Of a stretch of DNA of 64,000 nt, positions 35,676-46,600 are shown one piece after another (position 1 is the stretch's first letter; every line of letters begins with the position of its first letter). The notes under the pieces were generated by a model. The model was not told the DNA's origin and did no database searches. It worked only from the letters and a program-made list of their open reading frames with translations. Both the position numbers and the translations under genes were made by a program. The stretch is from Telopea speciosissima (taxonomy: Eukaryota; Streptophyta; Magnoliopsida; Proteales; Proteaceae), in assembly GCF_018873765.1 (NCBI RefSeq), contig NC_057918.1, forward strand, positions 67,374,871 through 67,438,870. The letters run 5' to 3'.

Positions 35676-36628
35676 ACTCTTAAGATCTATCAGCCTTTCC
35701 TTTGCTTATGTTTGACAATGTATTTACTTAATTTGTGTATCTAGAAGCAATCAAGGAAAGTTAAATTGCAATCATGGCATGCATCCTCTCCACCCCCCCC
35801 CCCTCCCTTTTTTTCTTCAAGAAAAAACTTAGGAAAGTATTTGTCTTACATACCTGTGTGAGGCTGAGGACCTCAGGCCTTGTGCACTTTGTGTTCCTTT
35901 TCTTATTTTTTCATGTGAGTGTAGCTTTCATGAGGCCTCTTCAATCTTCTGGTTTGAGAGTCCGGATACGTTGAAACAATGACACTGCCGAGGCTCATAA
36001 GCATTTCATTCCTCCCCCCCTCCCCACCACCATGGTGTGATTAGGTTAATGTAACTCCATATGAATAAACTCTCTTCTAATGAGTCATGGTTTGCCCCTT
36101 TCTATTGTTTGGGAATGTTCACAGGATGTGATGCATTCATCTCTTAGCAATGATCCTTGGTGTTTCTGGAAAACCTGGGAACAGTAGGAGCAGCAGGAGC
36201 ACATCTTGAAACTGTTGCAAACAGTGCCTTGTACATGAGTTGACTTACATGTAGGACCCAAGGTGAAACTTCAGAAGGTAGCCATATAGAGGGAACTATT
36301 GCAAGTGTTGTTGAGTTACCAACCATTTTTTTCCATACAGTTACATCCATTAATGTAACATCTTAGCACATAACAGACATAGGCGGCCCTATACCCATCT
36401 TACTAATCGAATTTAAAACTGATGGTAACCGTTACTCTTTTCCTACGTCTTAGTTTTCACACATTCTCTTGCCAATGAACAATACGGGCGTTTTGGTTCT
36501 CTGAGCAAGCGGCACACAAAGGAATGCACTAATAAGGTATGGCAAAAGCCGCAAAACAATATCTTATGTTAAGAGGACAGCAAGGTCATTTCATATGAAA
36601 AAGAGAGAGATAGGCATAAAGGTTCTAC
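35676..36628. other. Intergenic, 3' UTR of the plastid-protein gene and downstream
   Basis: The first part should be 3' UTR. A short minus-strand frame at 36144-36350 has no recognisable domain. C-runs at 35793 and 36015 are low complexity. Confidence 0.4.
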
Positions 36629-38595
36629 TAGGGATGTAAATGAATAGCTGAAATCCGTTTCCGTATCTGTGTTCGTATCCGTTTAGCACTATCCGAATCC
36701 GTCCGAAAGCTAAATGAATACAGATATGGATAGACCATAGCTATCCGAAAAGCTATAGGGAAAATTATAATGCCACCCCCTGAGGTTTGTACTAAATACA
36801 GAATGTCCCCCTGTGTTTCTAAATTATACAGCCACACCCCGGATTTGTAGTAGTTAGGTGTAAAGGTGTTGGTTAAGTTTGCCGTCAAATGATTAATATA
36901 CCCTTGTAGGGTTTCTGTCTATTTCCCCTTAGATTGTCGACACATGGCAGATAAAAATCCGATGGTCAGATTTGAATCATGACTTTGACCCATCCAACCC
37001 TAACCTAACCCTAGTTACCCACCCTCTCTCCTCCCTCTCTCTCTCTCTACTGCAATTCCTGTGAGAGACGACGGCAACCAGCCGACAGAACTAACAATGG
37101 AACGGCCTGAGTACGAAGAACCCTTCGAAGCCGTCGGAAAACGTCCACGAACGCTCGACTATGGGAATTTAGGGAAAAAACACATCGGCGACTCAAACCC
37201 TAAATCAGACACTAAAACCTCCTTGGCTTAGAAACTAAAACTCAATTCCAGAGAGATGCGGAAGCCAGGCAGATCCGCCAGCCTTGATAAATCCAACTTA
37301 ACCCTAGATACCCATATCCACAGCGAGGGTTTCTAAAACCCTAAAGAAAAGCAAAGGTTCTTCTCTTCAGAAATCGAGTAGTAGTTCGATTTGAATTTAA
37401 AGGTGGTCTTTGAAAAAAAATATATATATATATCTTTACGTTGAAACACTATCGATATCAAATTACAAAACAAGGGAGAAGGTGGTTCATTTGAGTGAGA
37501 ATTGAAAGAAGCCGAAGAAGAAGAAGGTATACACAGAGAGAGAGAGAGAGATGTGATGGTTTTATAATCTATTTTAGTTTCAGTTTCAAATTTGTTCATC
37601 CCTATTAAATCTTTATTTCAGAAAGTGATTTAAAAATCCTCTTTTTCCCATCTAATTCTAGTTTCATACTTCAACTTGGATTTCTCCAAATCTCTTGATT
37701 TAAAATTGATCTTTGAATTCTGATCTCAGTTCTCTGTTCTGCTATTAGTTCAGAATCTTATGAAGGTTCCAAAATCTGAACTTCCCAATTAATATTAGAA
37801 ATCCTATTGAAATTAGGATTTGTTAAATCTTCCGATTTTGTTTTGGCTGTTCTGTTCCTACTTTCTAATACCGATTATTCAACTGTTAGAGGCTTAATTT
37901 ATCATGGATTTGGATCCCTATTCTGTCCATGATTCTGGAGTTGTTGAGTTGTTCTTCCCCAAGGATACTTATTTGAGCGATAAAAAAATTAAACCCCCTG
38001 TTTCCCCCCCCCCCCATTTATTTACCTTTTTTATTATTTATAGAAGGAGAGAGAAATAGAAACACTTTTTTTTTTTTTGTGAAAAAAAAAAAAAAAGAGA
38101 GGATGAGGCATTCATTGTTAGTTCCGTCGTCTCTGAGAAGGAAGAATTGCTGTAGAGAGAGGGAGAAAGAGGGAGGGGATGGGTAACTAGGGTTAGGTTA
38201 GGGTTGGATGGGTAAAAGTCATGACTCAAATCTAACCGTCGGATTTTTATTTGTCATGTGTCGATAATCTAAGGAGAAATGAACAGAAACCCTGCAAAGG
38301 TATATTAGTCATTTGATGGCGAACTTAACCAACACCGTATCACCTAATCAACGGAGTGGGAAATCAGGGGGTGCGATTGTATAATTTAAAAACACAGGGG
38401 ATCACTCTATATTTAGTATAAACCTCAGGGGGTGACAGTATAATTTTTCCAAAGCTATATTCACATGTAAACGGATAAAATATCCGATCCGTATCTGTGT
38501 CTGTATCCGTTTTAGCACTATCCGAATCCGTCCGAAAGCTAATCGGATGCGGATATAGCACTATCCGAGCCGAATCCGATCCATTTACATCCCTA
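36629..38595. mobile_element. hAT-like MITE split by a Mutator-like element
   Basis: The ends TAGGGATGTAAATG and, reverse complemented, TAGGGATGTAAATGG form the terminal inverted repeat. The flanks GGTTCTAC (36621-36628) and GGTTCTAG (38596-38603) look like an 8-bp duplication with one change. The subterminal text repeats TATCCG and ACTATCCGAATCCGTCCG on both sides. The original element was about 270 bp before the inner insertion. Ends and duplication size fit hAT. No transposase was seen. Confidence 0.8.
36758..38450. mobile_element. Mutator-like element nested in the hAT-like MITE
   Basis: The 9-bp duplication AAAGCTATA flanks it exactly (36749-36757 and 38451-38459). The terminal inverted repeats start GGGAAAATTATAATGCC and extend through GAGGTTTGTACTAAATA, TGTTTCTAAATTATACA and on to TAACCCTAGTTACCCA, about 250-400 bp. 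The middle includes a leader-like region and no transposase. It belongs to the family of the 30395 remnant. Confidence 0.9.
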
Positions 38596-38730
38596 GGTTC
38601 TAGTGTATCCTACCCTAATAGCTCAGAGAACCATTTCCCTTTAATTAATTAAAAAATATATATTTGAGTCAACCTTTTTCACATGTAAGCAAGAGACTTT
38701 GGGGTGTTTACTGTTCACAAAATTTAAGAT

Positions 38731-39012
38731 TCATCCGAGTTGCAACATTAATTGAGTGACAACATGATAATTAATGAAGGCATGACAAGAGCAAAGTAAA
38801 GAAAGAGGGGGTTTGGCTTTCGTGATCCGACACTTCAAAATAAAACCCTCTTGAACAAGGCAGCCTGACATTAATGAAAGGCCAAATCCTCTAATACCAA
38901 TTGAGTTATCCACCTGATATTTCTTGATCCGGACTCCAAACCAAGTGTAGTCATGGTTCTCCAAGAGATCTTGAAATATCTCTATTATGTCCGTCTCTGA
39001 GGCCAACTCCAC
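38731..39012 (-). CDS. Unrecognised minus-strand ORF, possible gene fragment
   Basis: A 93-codon frame starts MELASETDIIEIFQDLLENH. The frame stays open upstream of that Met to about 39060 (KVFENVVGFYDFV), so the Met may not be the true start. The amino-acid mix looks more protein-like than most chance frames here. I recognise no family, promoter or splice partner. It may be a relic exon or chance. Confidence 0.2.
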   Translation of the reverse strand: MELASETDIIEIFQDLLENHDYTWFGVRIKKYQVDNSIGIRGFGLSLMSGCLVQEGFILKCRITKAKPPLSLLCSCHAFINYHVVTQLMLQLG

Positions 39013-40844
39013 GAAGTCATAAAACCCAACAACATTTTCAAAAACTTTGAGGGTTCTCTGTTAGTGATTCAATTAATCAATATCTACTTAACAACATACT
39101 TCATTGGATTCTATAAGAGTTGTCAAATTTCAATTCTAGGTAATTCATAGACCTATCATGAATGGGGATGGAACCTAAGTTGGGCGTTTAGGGTTCTCGA
39201 GCATGTTGGACGAAAAACAAAGAAGGAAAGAAATGTGTTTCCATTCAATAGTAACTTGCAAGTGATGGGCGACAGTAGTGCTTGCTTCGTTATTCTTTGA
39301 CTGCATCACCACAACAACAACACACATAGAGAGAGAGGATTATTCAACGATGAAATTGTTTGGTAAAATGGTCAATTCACTTCCCTTCAAGCGTAGTTTG
39401 GGCATTTAGGATTTTTCTAACCCATGCCGTCATCACTAAACGACGGCTAACTAACGGACATGGGTTAGTTGTAAGAAATTTTAAAATGTAGGGGGCTTTA
39501 AGAAATAGTTTCAAACTTTAGGGGTGTCAAGTAATCGAACCATAGTATAAGGGGTGTATAAAACTATAAATAATTTACTTTTAATCTCAAAGACCATATA
39601 ATGGCCATTATGTAGCTTTTACAAGAGAACCCTAATCAATGAGTTGAGTTACAAAGGAAACTACATAAAATAGGTAGTTGAGATTGCATGGGACTCAAAT
39701 ATCCTAATACAGTTGATAAAACGCGACTTGAGTGAGGGGTGAAACAGGGCCGGGTTGGCCCGGGTTCTTTAAGACCCTAGCCCAATCCTAAGTCCTCTTA
39801 GATCAACCCAAGCCCAAGCTGGCCCTAGGTCGGGGCTGAGATATCTCAGCCCAGGTCCAACTCTGCCGGGCTTAGCCCAGTCCAGTCCAGGCTTGATTGA
39901 CCCTGAATGGACTGGGCTAGGACCTGGTTGACCTTGATTTGCCTAGCTTTTTTGCCATTTAATTCAGTTCTATGCATTAAAACAATGAAATACATGTGAT
40001 TGAGTGTTGGTTTGTTTCATATTCAATTGACTATTAAACTTTTCTTTGGGTTAAAAAACTTTAGTTCAATCTTAAAATTATAAATATTTTCCTTCAATAG
40101 ATAAGTAGTCTTTTTTTGGTAAACCAATAGATAATTAGATACTACCAAAAATTGTAAATTATAAACTTAAAAGAACTCAAATCATCTCTTCTACAGTAAC
40201 GGTGATAGTCTACTATTAGTTATTGGTCTAAATGGACTATTTTACCCTTGTATTAAAACATTAGAATTAAATTTACAATACTACCCTTTCTCCATCTTCA
40301 ACATTGGTTAAGGGTAGTTTAGGGATTTAAATTTATTTAACTGGTTGACATCATCACTTCTCAGCATAAAACTAATGGTAGGGACTAATTTGTCATATTA
40401 GGGTCTAAACCAGGGGGAGATTTGAGTTTTTTCAAAAACCAGGGGGTGATCTGAGTTTCATTTGAAAACCAGGGGGTGACGTGTAATTTACCCAATAATA
40501 TATTATAAAACATAACCTAACACTTGCCGAATCGGGCTGGGCTTAGCCCGAGGCCTTAACACTAGTCTAGCCCGAACCTGGGCCAAGTCGAGCTGGGTTT
40601 AGCCCGAGGCCTCAACCCTAGTCTAGCCCAACCCTGACCAAGGGCTTGAAAATTTCAACCCTTTTTTTTTTTTTTTTTTTTTGGTAAAATGAAAATTTCA
40701 ACCTAACTTGCCCTAAGGTTGAAAATCTAGCCCAACCCTGTTCGGGCTCAGGGCGGGCCGGGCGTTGAACCCCTTTGCTTCTCATACGATTGTCACCTGC
40801 CGCTACATGCCTCATTTTGTTATTGCTTGATTCTCTGTAACTTT
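39013..40844. other. Intergenic, with a GGCCCGGG-rich repeat
   Basis: At 39745-40764 there are many AGCCCAACCC, GGGCTTAGCCC and GGGCCGGG words at both ends and an AT-rich centre. This resembles a known style of GC-rich plant MITE (a CAGGGCCGGG end), but the two ends do not align cleanly. The centre (40190-40500) has AAACCAGGGGGTGA words in triplicate (40410-40490). No gene was recognised. Confidence 0.4.
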
Positions 40845-41023
40845 TCACTAGCCATAGTTGTCAAGGCATCGCCTTGGCGTCCACACAGGAATCCATGTGA
40901 TAAGCGATGATACGCTTTATGAGACTCACGAAAGGCGGGAGCCTTGACCAACTAGGCGTCGCCTTGGTGCGTCATGTGGTCAAGTCGGCCGCCTCTCTTG
41001 TGTGGTTTTTTTTTTTTTTTGTG

Positions 41024-42233
41024 GGGAAAATTACCTGATTAGCTAGTATTAGGTTTGTGTTTACAAAATTAACCACTCATTGTTTCAATTAATAAAAATA
41101 CAATGTTTTGAGTTTGAGTTTACAAAACTATCCAAAACAGTGTTCATCGCTCATTTATATTATAATTTTTGACATTTTTGCCCCCATCCACTCCTGTTCT
41201 TCTTCTATCCTTCGACGAATAACACAAACAACTCCCTACAATCCCTTCCCTGCAACCCCCTACAATCCCTCCCGCCCCACACCTTCTCCTTTAACACACC
41301 TCGTCGACATCAGAGCCAAGCACAACAGATTCCAACTAGCAACGAGAGTCAACTGCATCGCCTCGATCTAAAGACAAAACAAGAACATAAACGAAACCAG
41401 AAATCCCACTCTTACGAAAGGGAAATGATTCAGCCAAGATTGTAAGGAGAGGGGAAAAATTGGAATCCATGGGACTCAAGATATTATGTTCGATTTCATG
41501 TCTTTCTTCTCAAATGGGTAACAATCACATTAACAGTCATCACCATGACCAATTCGTCTCCTTAGTCCAAAGAAAAAGAGTTCGACAATTTTAAAAAATA
41601 GAAGAAAAACAAAAGAAAAATAAATAAATGTATATCTATACAAGGATCGATCATCGATCTCCATTTTTTAGTATCTTCGTCTTTTTCTCTCTTTATAATT
41701 TCGAGTACTTTATCCATCTGGGCTGATCAACCTTATGCCGGTTCTTCCATACCATCTTCCTCCTTGGACGGCAAAAAACTTGAGAGGGTTCCGCAAAACC
41801 CGACGCTCACCTCGGATGAAGAGAGAGATGGATGAAAGAATAACTTTTCCGTCTCATTTGTTCGTCCCTTCATTTTCAAAGATTAAGAATCTGGCGTATA
41901 CGAAACCGGAGGATCATAATTGACTCCTACAGATACCTATTTCTGTTTTCATTGCGCAAGTGATCAGAGGAAGAAGGACGAAAAAAAACAAAAAAGGGAA
42001 ATTAGGGGTGGGATGAAGGCGGTCGAAGAAGAAGAAGTTGCAAGATGAGGAGAGGAGGAGGAGAGGTGGGATGGTCACGGGATGGGAGTGGCGGCCCGGA
42101 GAGGAAGAAGTTGGAAGAATTTAGGGGTATAATGGTAAAAAAAAATACAGGGGTGGAGAGAGTCAATGTTTTGGCTATTTTTGTAAACCTAAACATTGAA
42201 TGTATAGTTTTGTAGCTAATCATGTAATTTTCC
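41024..42233. mobile_element. Mutator-like element nested in the 2.6 kb TIR element
   Basis: The left end GGGAAAATTACCTGATTAGC matches the inverted right end GGAAAATTACATGATTAGC. Both ends continue with GTTTACAAAA and ACATTG words. Both flanks are T-runs, so the target duplication cannot be read. The interior has short frames only (41108-41371, 41735-41923), with no domains I recognise. Confidence 0.7.
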
Positions 42234-42360
42234 TTTTTTTTTTTCATGCATTATTCCTTTATTCTGTTTCTTTACTTTTTATTTGTTGATGTACAAGTAT
42301 TTCGTGTAATGCTGCTACATGGGATCATACAAAACTGAAATCCCTAAACCATTTTTTCTC

Positions 42361-42520
42361 TCTGCGGAGTCTGAGACTCCGACTCTGAGCAAACGAAGGC
42401 GGCAAAGCTTCTTCTAATTCCTCTTTTGCGGCACTGCTATTCTGGCAACTAGACTCAGACGAAGTCACGAAGGCCGCAAAGCTTCTTCCTAGTTCCTATC
42501 TTTCCGTCTCCGGCAAGGTA
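42361..42520 (+). other. Exon-like GC-rich stretch ending in a strong splice donor
   Basis: This stretch is richer in CG dinucleotides than its surroundings. It contains an internal duplication (CGGCAAAGCTTCTTCTAATTCCT and CCGCAAAGCTTCTTCCTAGTTCCT) and ends CCGGCAAG/GTAAGT at 42520, a near-consensus plant donor. It could be a non-coding 5' exon of the helicase gene or a leader captured by the element. The helicase start codon is 1.1 kb downstream. Confidence 0.35.
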
Positions 42521-42539
42521 AGTAGTTAGTAGCCCCTAC

Positions 42540-43020
42540 TCCATAGTCATCTTCTTCTTCTACTCTGTTTTTTTTCTTTTTTCTTTTTTTGGTATCGCCT
42601 GCTGCTGCTTCACTTTTTTCTTTTTTGCTTGGATAGCTGCTCCGCTTCTTCTGCTTTTCTGGTTTTTTTTTTCGTTGCTTGAATGCTTGGTTAACTGCCC
42701 TTCTACTTCTCTGTAATTTGCAACGCATGCTGCTCTGCCTGCTACTTCTCTTTTTCTTTTCTGCTTGGATAGCTGCTATGCTTCTTCTTCTCTTTAACAC
42801 ATTAACCTGCTGCTGTTTCTCTGTTTTTTTTGCTTGCATGCTTGATTTACTGCTGCCTGCTTCTTCTCTTCTTCTCTGTTTTTTTTTTTTTTTTAATTGC
42901 TGCTTTTTCTCTGTTCTTTTTTTTTTGTTTGGTTAATGACTTAATGCTGCCTGCTTCTTCTCTGTAACGCACTAAACTGCTGCTTCTTCTTCTTCTTTGT
43001 CTGCTGCTGCTTCTTCTCTG
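42540..43020. repeat. Degenerate CT-rich minisatellite
   Basis: Variants of CTGCTGCTTCTTCTCTGTTTTTTTTGCTTG recur with a loose period near 90-110 bases. On the opposite strand this makes a Lys/Arg/Gln-rich frame (42489-42839), which is an artefact of the repeat. Confidence 0.65.
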
Positions 43021-43617
43021 TTTTATTTGTAATGGAATAATGGTGAATCAGTGAATGAATCACTGAATTATGATCACTAATGGGATTATACATCTACATT
43101 TGTAATCTTTTTTTTTTTTTGGGTAATAAAATTCTTTGTAGTTTATTAGTTTATGTACATTATGATGTCCGATTATTCTGAATTTTTATGTATCATGGAT
43201 TTTTCATTTTGATGACTTGAGGTGGCTTAAATTTAATTTTTAATGATATAAAGTATGATACTATGATGCATCATGCCATCATGTATTGAGTGTTTGTGGG
43301 TGGGGGGGGAGGGGGAAACTAACACTAGACTGCCTTTACTGCTTAAGCTCCGCTTAGGCAGCCGCTTTACCACCTAAGCGCTTAGACAGGCCTCCACCGC
43401 CTTGGACCGCCATGCTGCCGTGACAACTATGTCACCAGCATTTCAGCCTTCCCTTTCCCCTCTTATCTGCAACTATTGCAGATATTAAGTGTTCTTTTTG
43501 TTTTTTTTTTCCTTTATTGATTCTCTCCAACTGCTCACCACCGTTGCAGTCCATTCTTTCCATCCTAAGTGTTCACTTGTTTTTTCCTTGATTTTCCACT
43601 CTCACCAGTCACATTCA

Positions 43618-46600
43618 ATGGCCGGCAAAACTTCTTCATCTTTGAAACGCAAGAGGAATATTGCAGTAAAACCTGACCCGAAAAAATTGGATGTGTTGCC
43701 TTGGAACCCATCTGTGCCCGACGATGATCCCTTTGCGCTGTTGGCCGGATCTAATGAGCTCGACGGCGGTTTGTAGTTCATCAACTTCTTTCCATATTAG
43801 GGTTTTGGATTCTATTTTTTCTCTCAGATTTATCTTTTTTTTTTTTTTTTAATTGGATAATGGATGGCAGGCTTTCTTTCCCTTGAAGAGATTGATGAAT
43901 CCGAGTATGGTTTTGTGATTCCTGAACCTGAAAAAGGAGGAGAAGAAGAAGTAGTAGAACCTGTTCATCCCTCCAAATCAAAGAAGCAGAAATTTCAAGA
44001 TACTGATGGCAGTTCTGTCCACGACTCTGAAGTTACTTCAGAGGAGAAAATGGAGGAAGAGAAGAAGACAAAGAGGAAAAACAAGAAGAAGAAAAAGAAG
44101 CAGCAAAACATAGCACCAGATGCTGGTTAGTCATACTTGCATTTTCATTTTTTTTTGGTTTTATTATGAAGTTAATGTAGAAAAGCAGTGGAAGACGCCT
44201 TGACAGCACCGCATTATCTTCTGTCCAAGCTATGACTGAGAATCAGAAACCAGAAATTATCAAACTGCATGTTGGTGGAATGGTTGATTCACTCTTGATA
44301 CAGTTAGGAATGACCTTCAATGTAGTGCGAGATTTCACTGGACGTTTGGTTTGGCATTGAGACTGTATTTCTATTGGTGCTAGTTTTGTATTTACAGTAC
44401 TGGGGTTGTCAACTTTATCTTTTGTTTCAGCAGTTGAACCAGAGGCCTGTGCCAACAAAGAGATTGAAGCAGAATCAGTTGTTGATGAATCTGAGTTTTA
44501 TGCATGGCATGAGTTGAGGCTCCATCCTATGATCATGAAATCAATATACAGGCTTGGATTCAAGGAACCCACACCCATACAAAAATCTTGTATTCCTGCT
44601 GCTGCACATCAAGGCAAGGTTAGTTTGAGTTGGTTTATTGAAATTGAAGAATTATGGTCCGACATTATTCCATAACAGTTCTTCAAATAGGATGTCATTG
44701 GTGCTGCTGAGACGGGATCTGGTAAAACACTTGCATTTGGGCTGCCCATCTTGCAACGTCTCCTCGAGGAGCGAGAGAAAGCTGCAAAATCACTCTCAGA
44801 GAAAGGCAGTTTACTGGAGAAAGGTCCTCTTCGGGCTCTTATTATGACTCCTACAAGGGAGCTTGCCTTGCAGGTACTCATAAATTATAAGTGCTTTGGC
44901 AGTTGATTTTATTTAATATAGTACTCTAATGGAGCAATTAAGTCTTGCATTGGCTGTAATATTTCAAAATAAATTGAATCAAACTAAATCTTCTGATGTT
45001 ATTTTAAGATGGGAATCTGAGAAAGTATTTCAACTGACAAGTTCATAATCATTTGTAAAGCATGCCACAACTTCCGTGTCTGCAGAAGTTGCAAACTCAT
45101 GGTAAATAAATTTACAATGTATACTGTAACTACCTCTGGGCAGTTAAGAAGTGTCATATAGATAAACTAAGTGTAGCAGTAGAAGAGATGAGGATGTTGA
45201 GATGCATATGTAGAAGAATTAGGAAGGACAAAGTAAGGAATAACAGTGAGGAAAGACATGCATAGTCTAGGTCTTGTCAAAAGTATGACTTCGAATAGAG
45301 TTGATTGGAGAGCAAGGATCCATCTAGCCGACCCCATTTAGGTGGGATTTTGCTGACTTCTTGTTGAGGTTGTTTTGTTCCTTTCATTTTACTTTTTCTA
45401 TGTATACTCTGTCTTTGCTCGGATCCATGTAGCCAACCCCATTTAGATGGGATAAGGCTTAATTGTTGTTGTACTATAACTACCTTTGAAGCTTGAGTTT
45501 TCTCCTTGTCAGGTAAGAGTGGTACTAATTTGCATGCTTGCCAAAGTTGGTCTTAAGAATTTGCAATAACTAAGCTTGTTGAATGAAACATTTGCTGAAT
45601 TACTTTCTTAAAGCTCTAGTTTGGTCCCAGCTGGAGGTTCTTGGGAGCCAGCATTTTCTGTGCAATAGGAATGTCATTAACAATGGCAATGAAGCAAACA
45701 AATGTACATTATCATTAAGTTCGTATGCATATTTTTGGTTGGTTTTTCCTTTATTTCTAGGTTATATAGGTTCTTTGTCCTGGTTAAGGGGACTTTGAAA
45801 CCTCCTTTGGGTTTTCTGTTTTTATTTTTGCAGGTCACTGATCATCTCAAGGAAGTTACCAAAGTTATCAATGTCAGGGTGGTTCCCATTGTTGGTGGGA
45901 TGTCAACAGAAAAGCAGGAGAGACTTCTGAAAGCAAGACCTGAGATTGTTGTTGGAACTCCAGGAAGGCTATGGGAGCTTATGTCAGGAGGAGACAAACA
46001 CCTTGTTGAGGTTGGCGTTAAATGCTTCTGTTGTAAATTAAGTTGTGGTTGGTTGTATTTTGTTTAGTGATTTTGCATTTTGTTTTACATTTGAAGCTAA
46101 TGTATGATGCATCTACTTTCCCTTTGGAATTTATAGCATATTTACTGCTTCATGTAGAGAGAATATTCTGTAACTGCAATTTACAAAAGCCTTGCATGTG
46201 TGAACTATCAAGTAAAAGACACCTAATCACAAATATTCACTCAAAACTGATGCAGTTAATGTTGGATTGCATGGGACAGAATTCCGTGGGGGTATTCTGG
46301 ACTTTTCAGTATTTTATTATGCCTTTTATTATGTACAGCCGACTATAGTTAGGGGCAATTCTGTCCATGTAATCTTGATTGTTTATTATAAATACAAAGC
46401 TTGGGATCAGTCATTGATCATCCAAGCATTAAACTCTAATTCTAAATCTGCTAACATGGTATCGGAGCAGAATTCAAATTAGGGCTCCCACCCTCCCATT
46501 CTCGGTTTCTTCTTTCTCTCTCTTTCTCAATCCCCCTTCCCTCTCCTCTTATTTCCCTTTTGTTCTTCATTCTCACATTAGGGCAGCACTGATGAGGTGA

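Larger units (their letters stand above)
40853..43431. mobile_element. 2.6 kb TIR element (hAT-like) just upstream of the helicase gene
   Basis: The left end CATAGTTGTCAAGGCATCGCC is inverted at the right end (reverse complement CATAGTTGTCACGGCAGC). The flanks TCACTAGC (40845-40852) and TCACCAGC (43432-43439) fit an 8-bp duplication with one change. The subterminal regions are rich in GGCG and AGGCGTCGCC words. It contains a nested Mutator-like element, a GC-rich exon-like stretch and a CT-rich minisatellite. No transposase frame was recognised. The superfamily is inferred from duplication size only. Confidence 0.75.

Noticed and set aside
42489..42839. Minus-strand 116-codon Lys/Arg/Gln-rich ORF
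   Set aside because: It is the complement of a CT-rich minisatellite. The composition follows the repeat and there is no gene context.
42540..43020. Regular repeat checked as a CRISPR-like array
   Set aside because: The units are degenerate, CT-rich and without unique spacers, in a plant nuclear context. It is a minisatellite.
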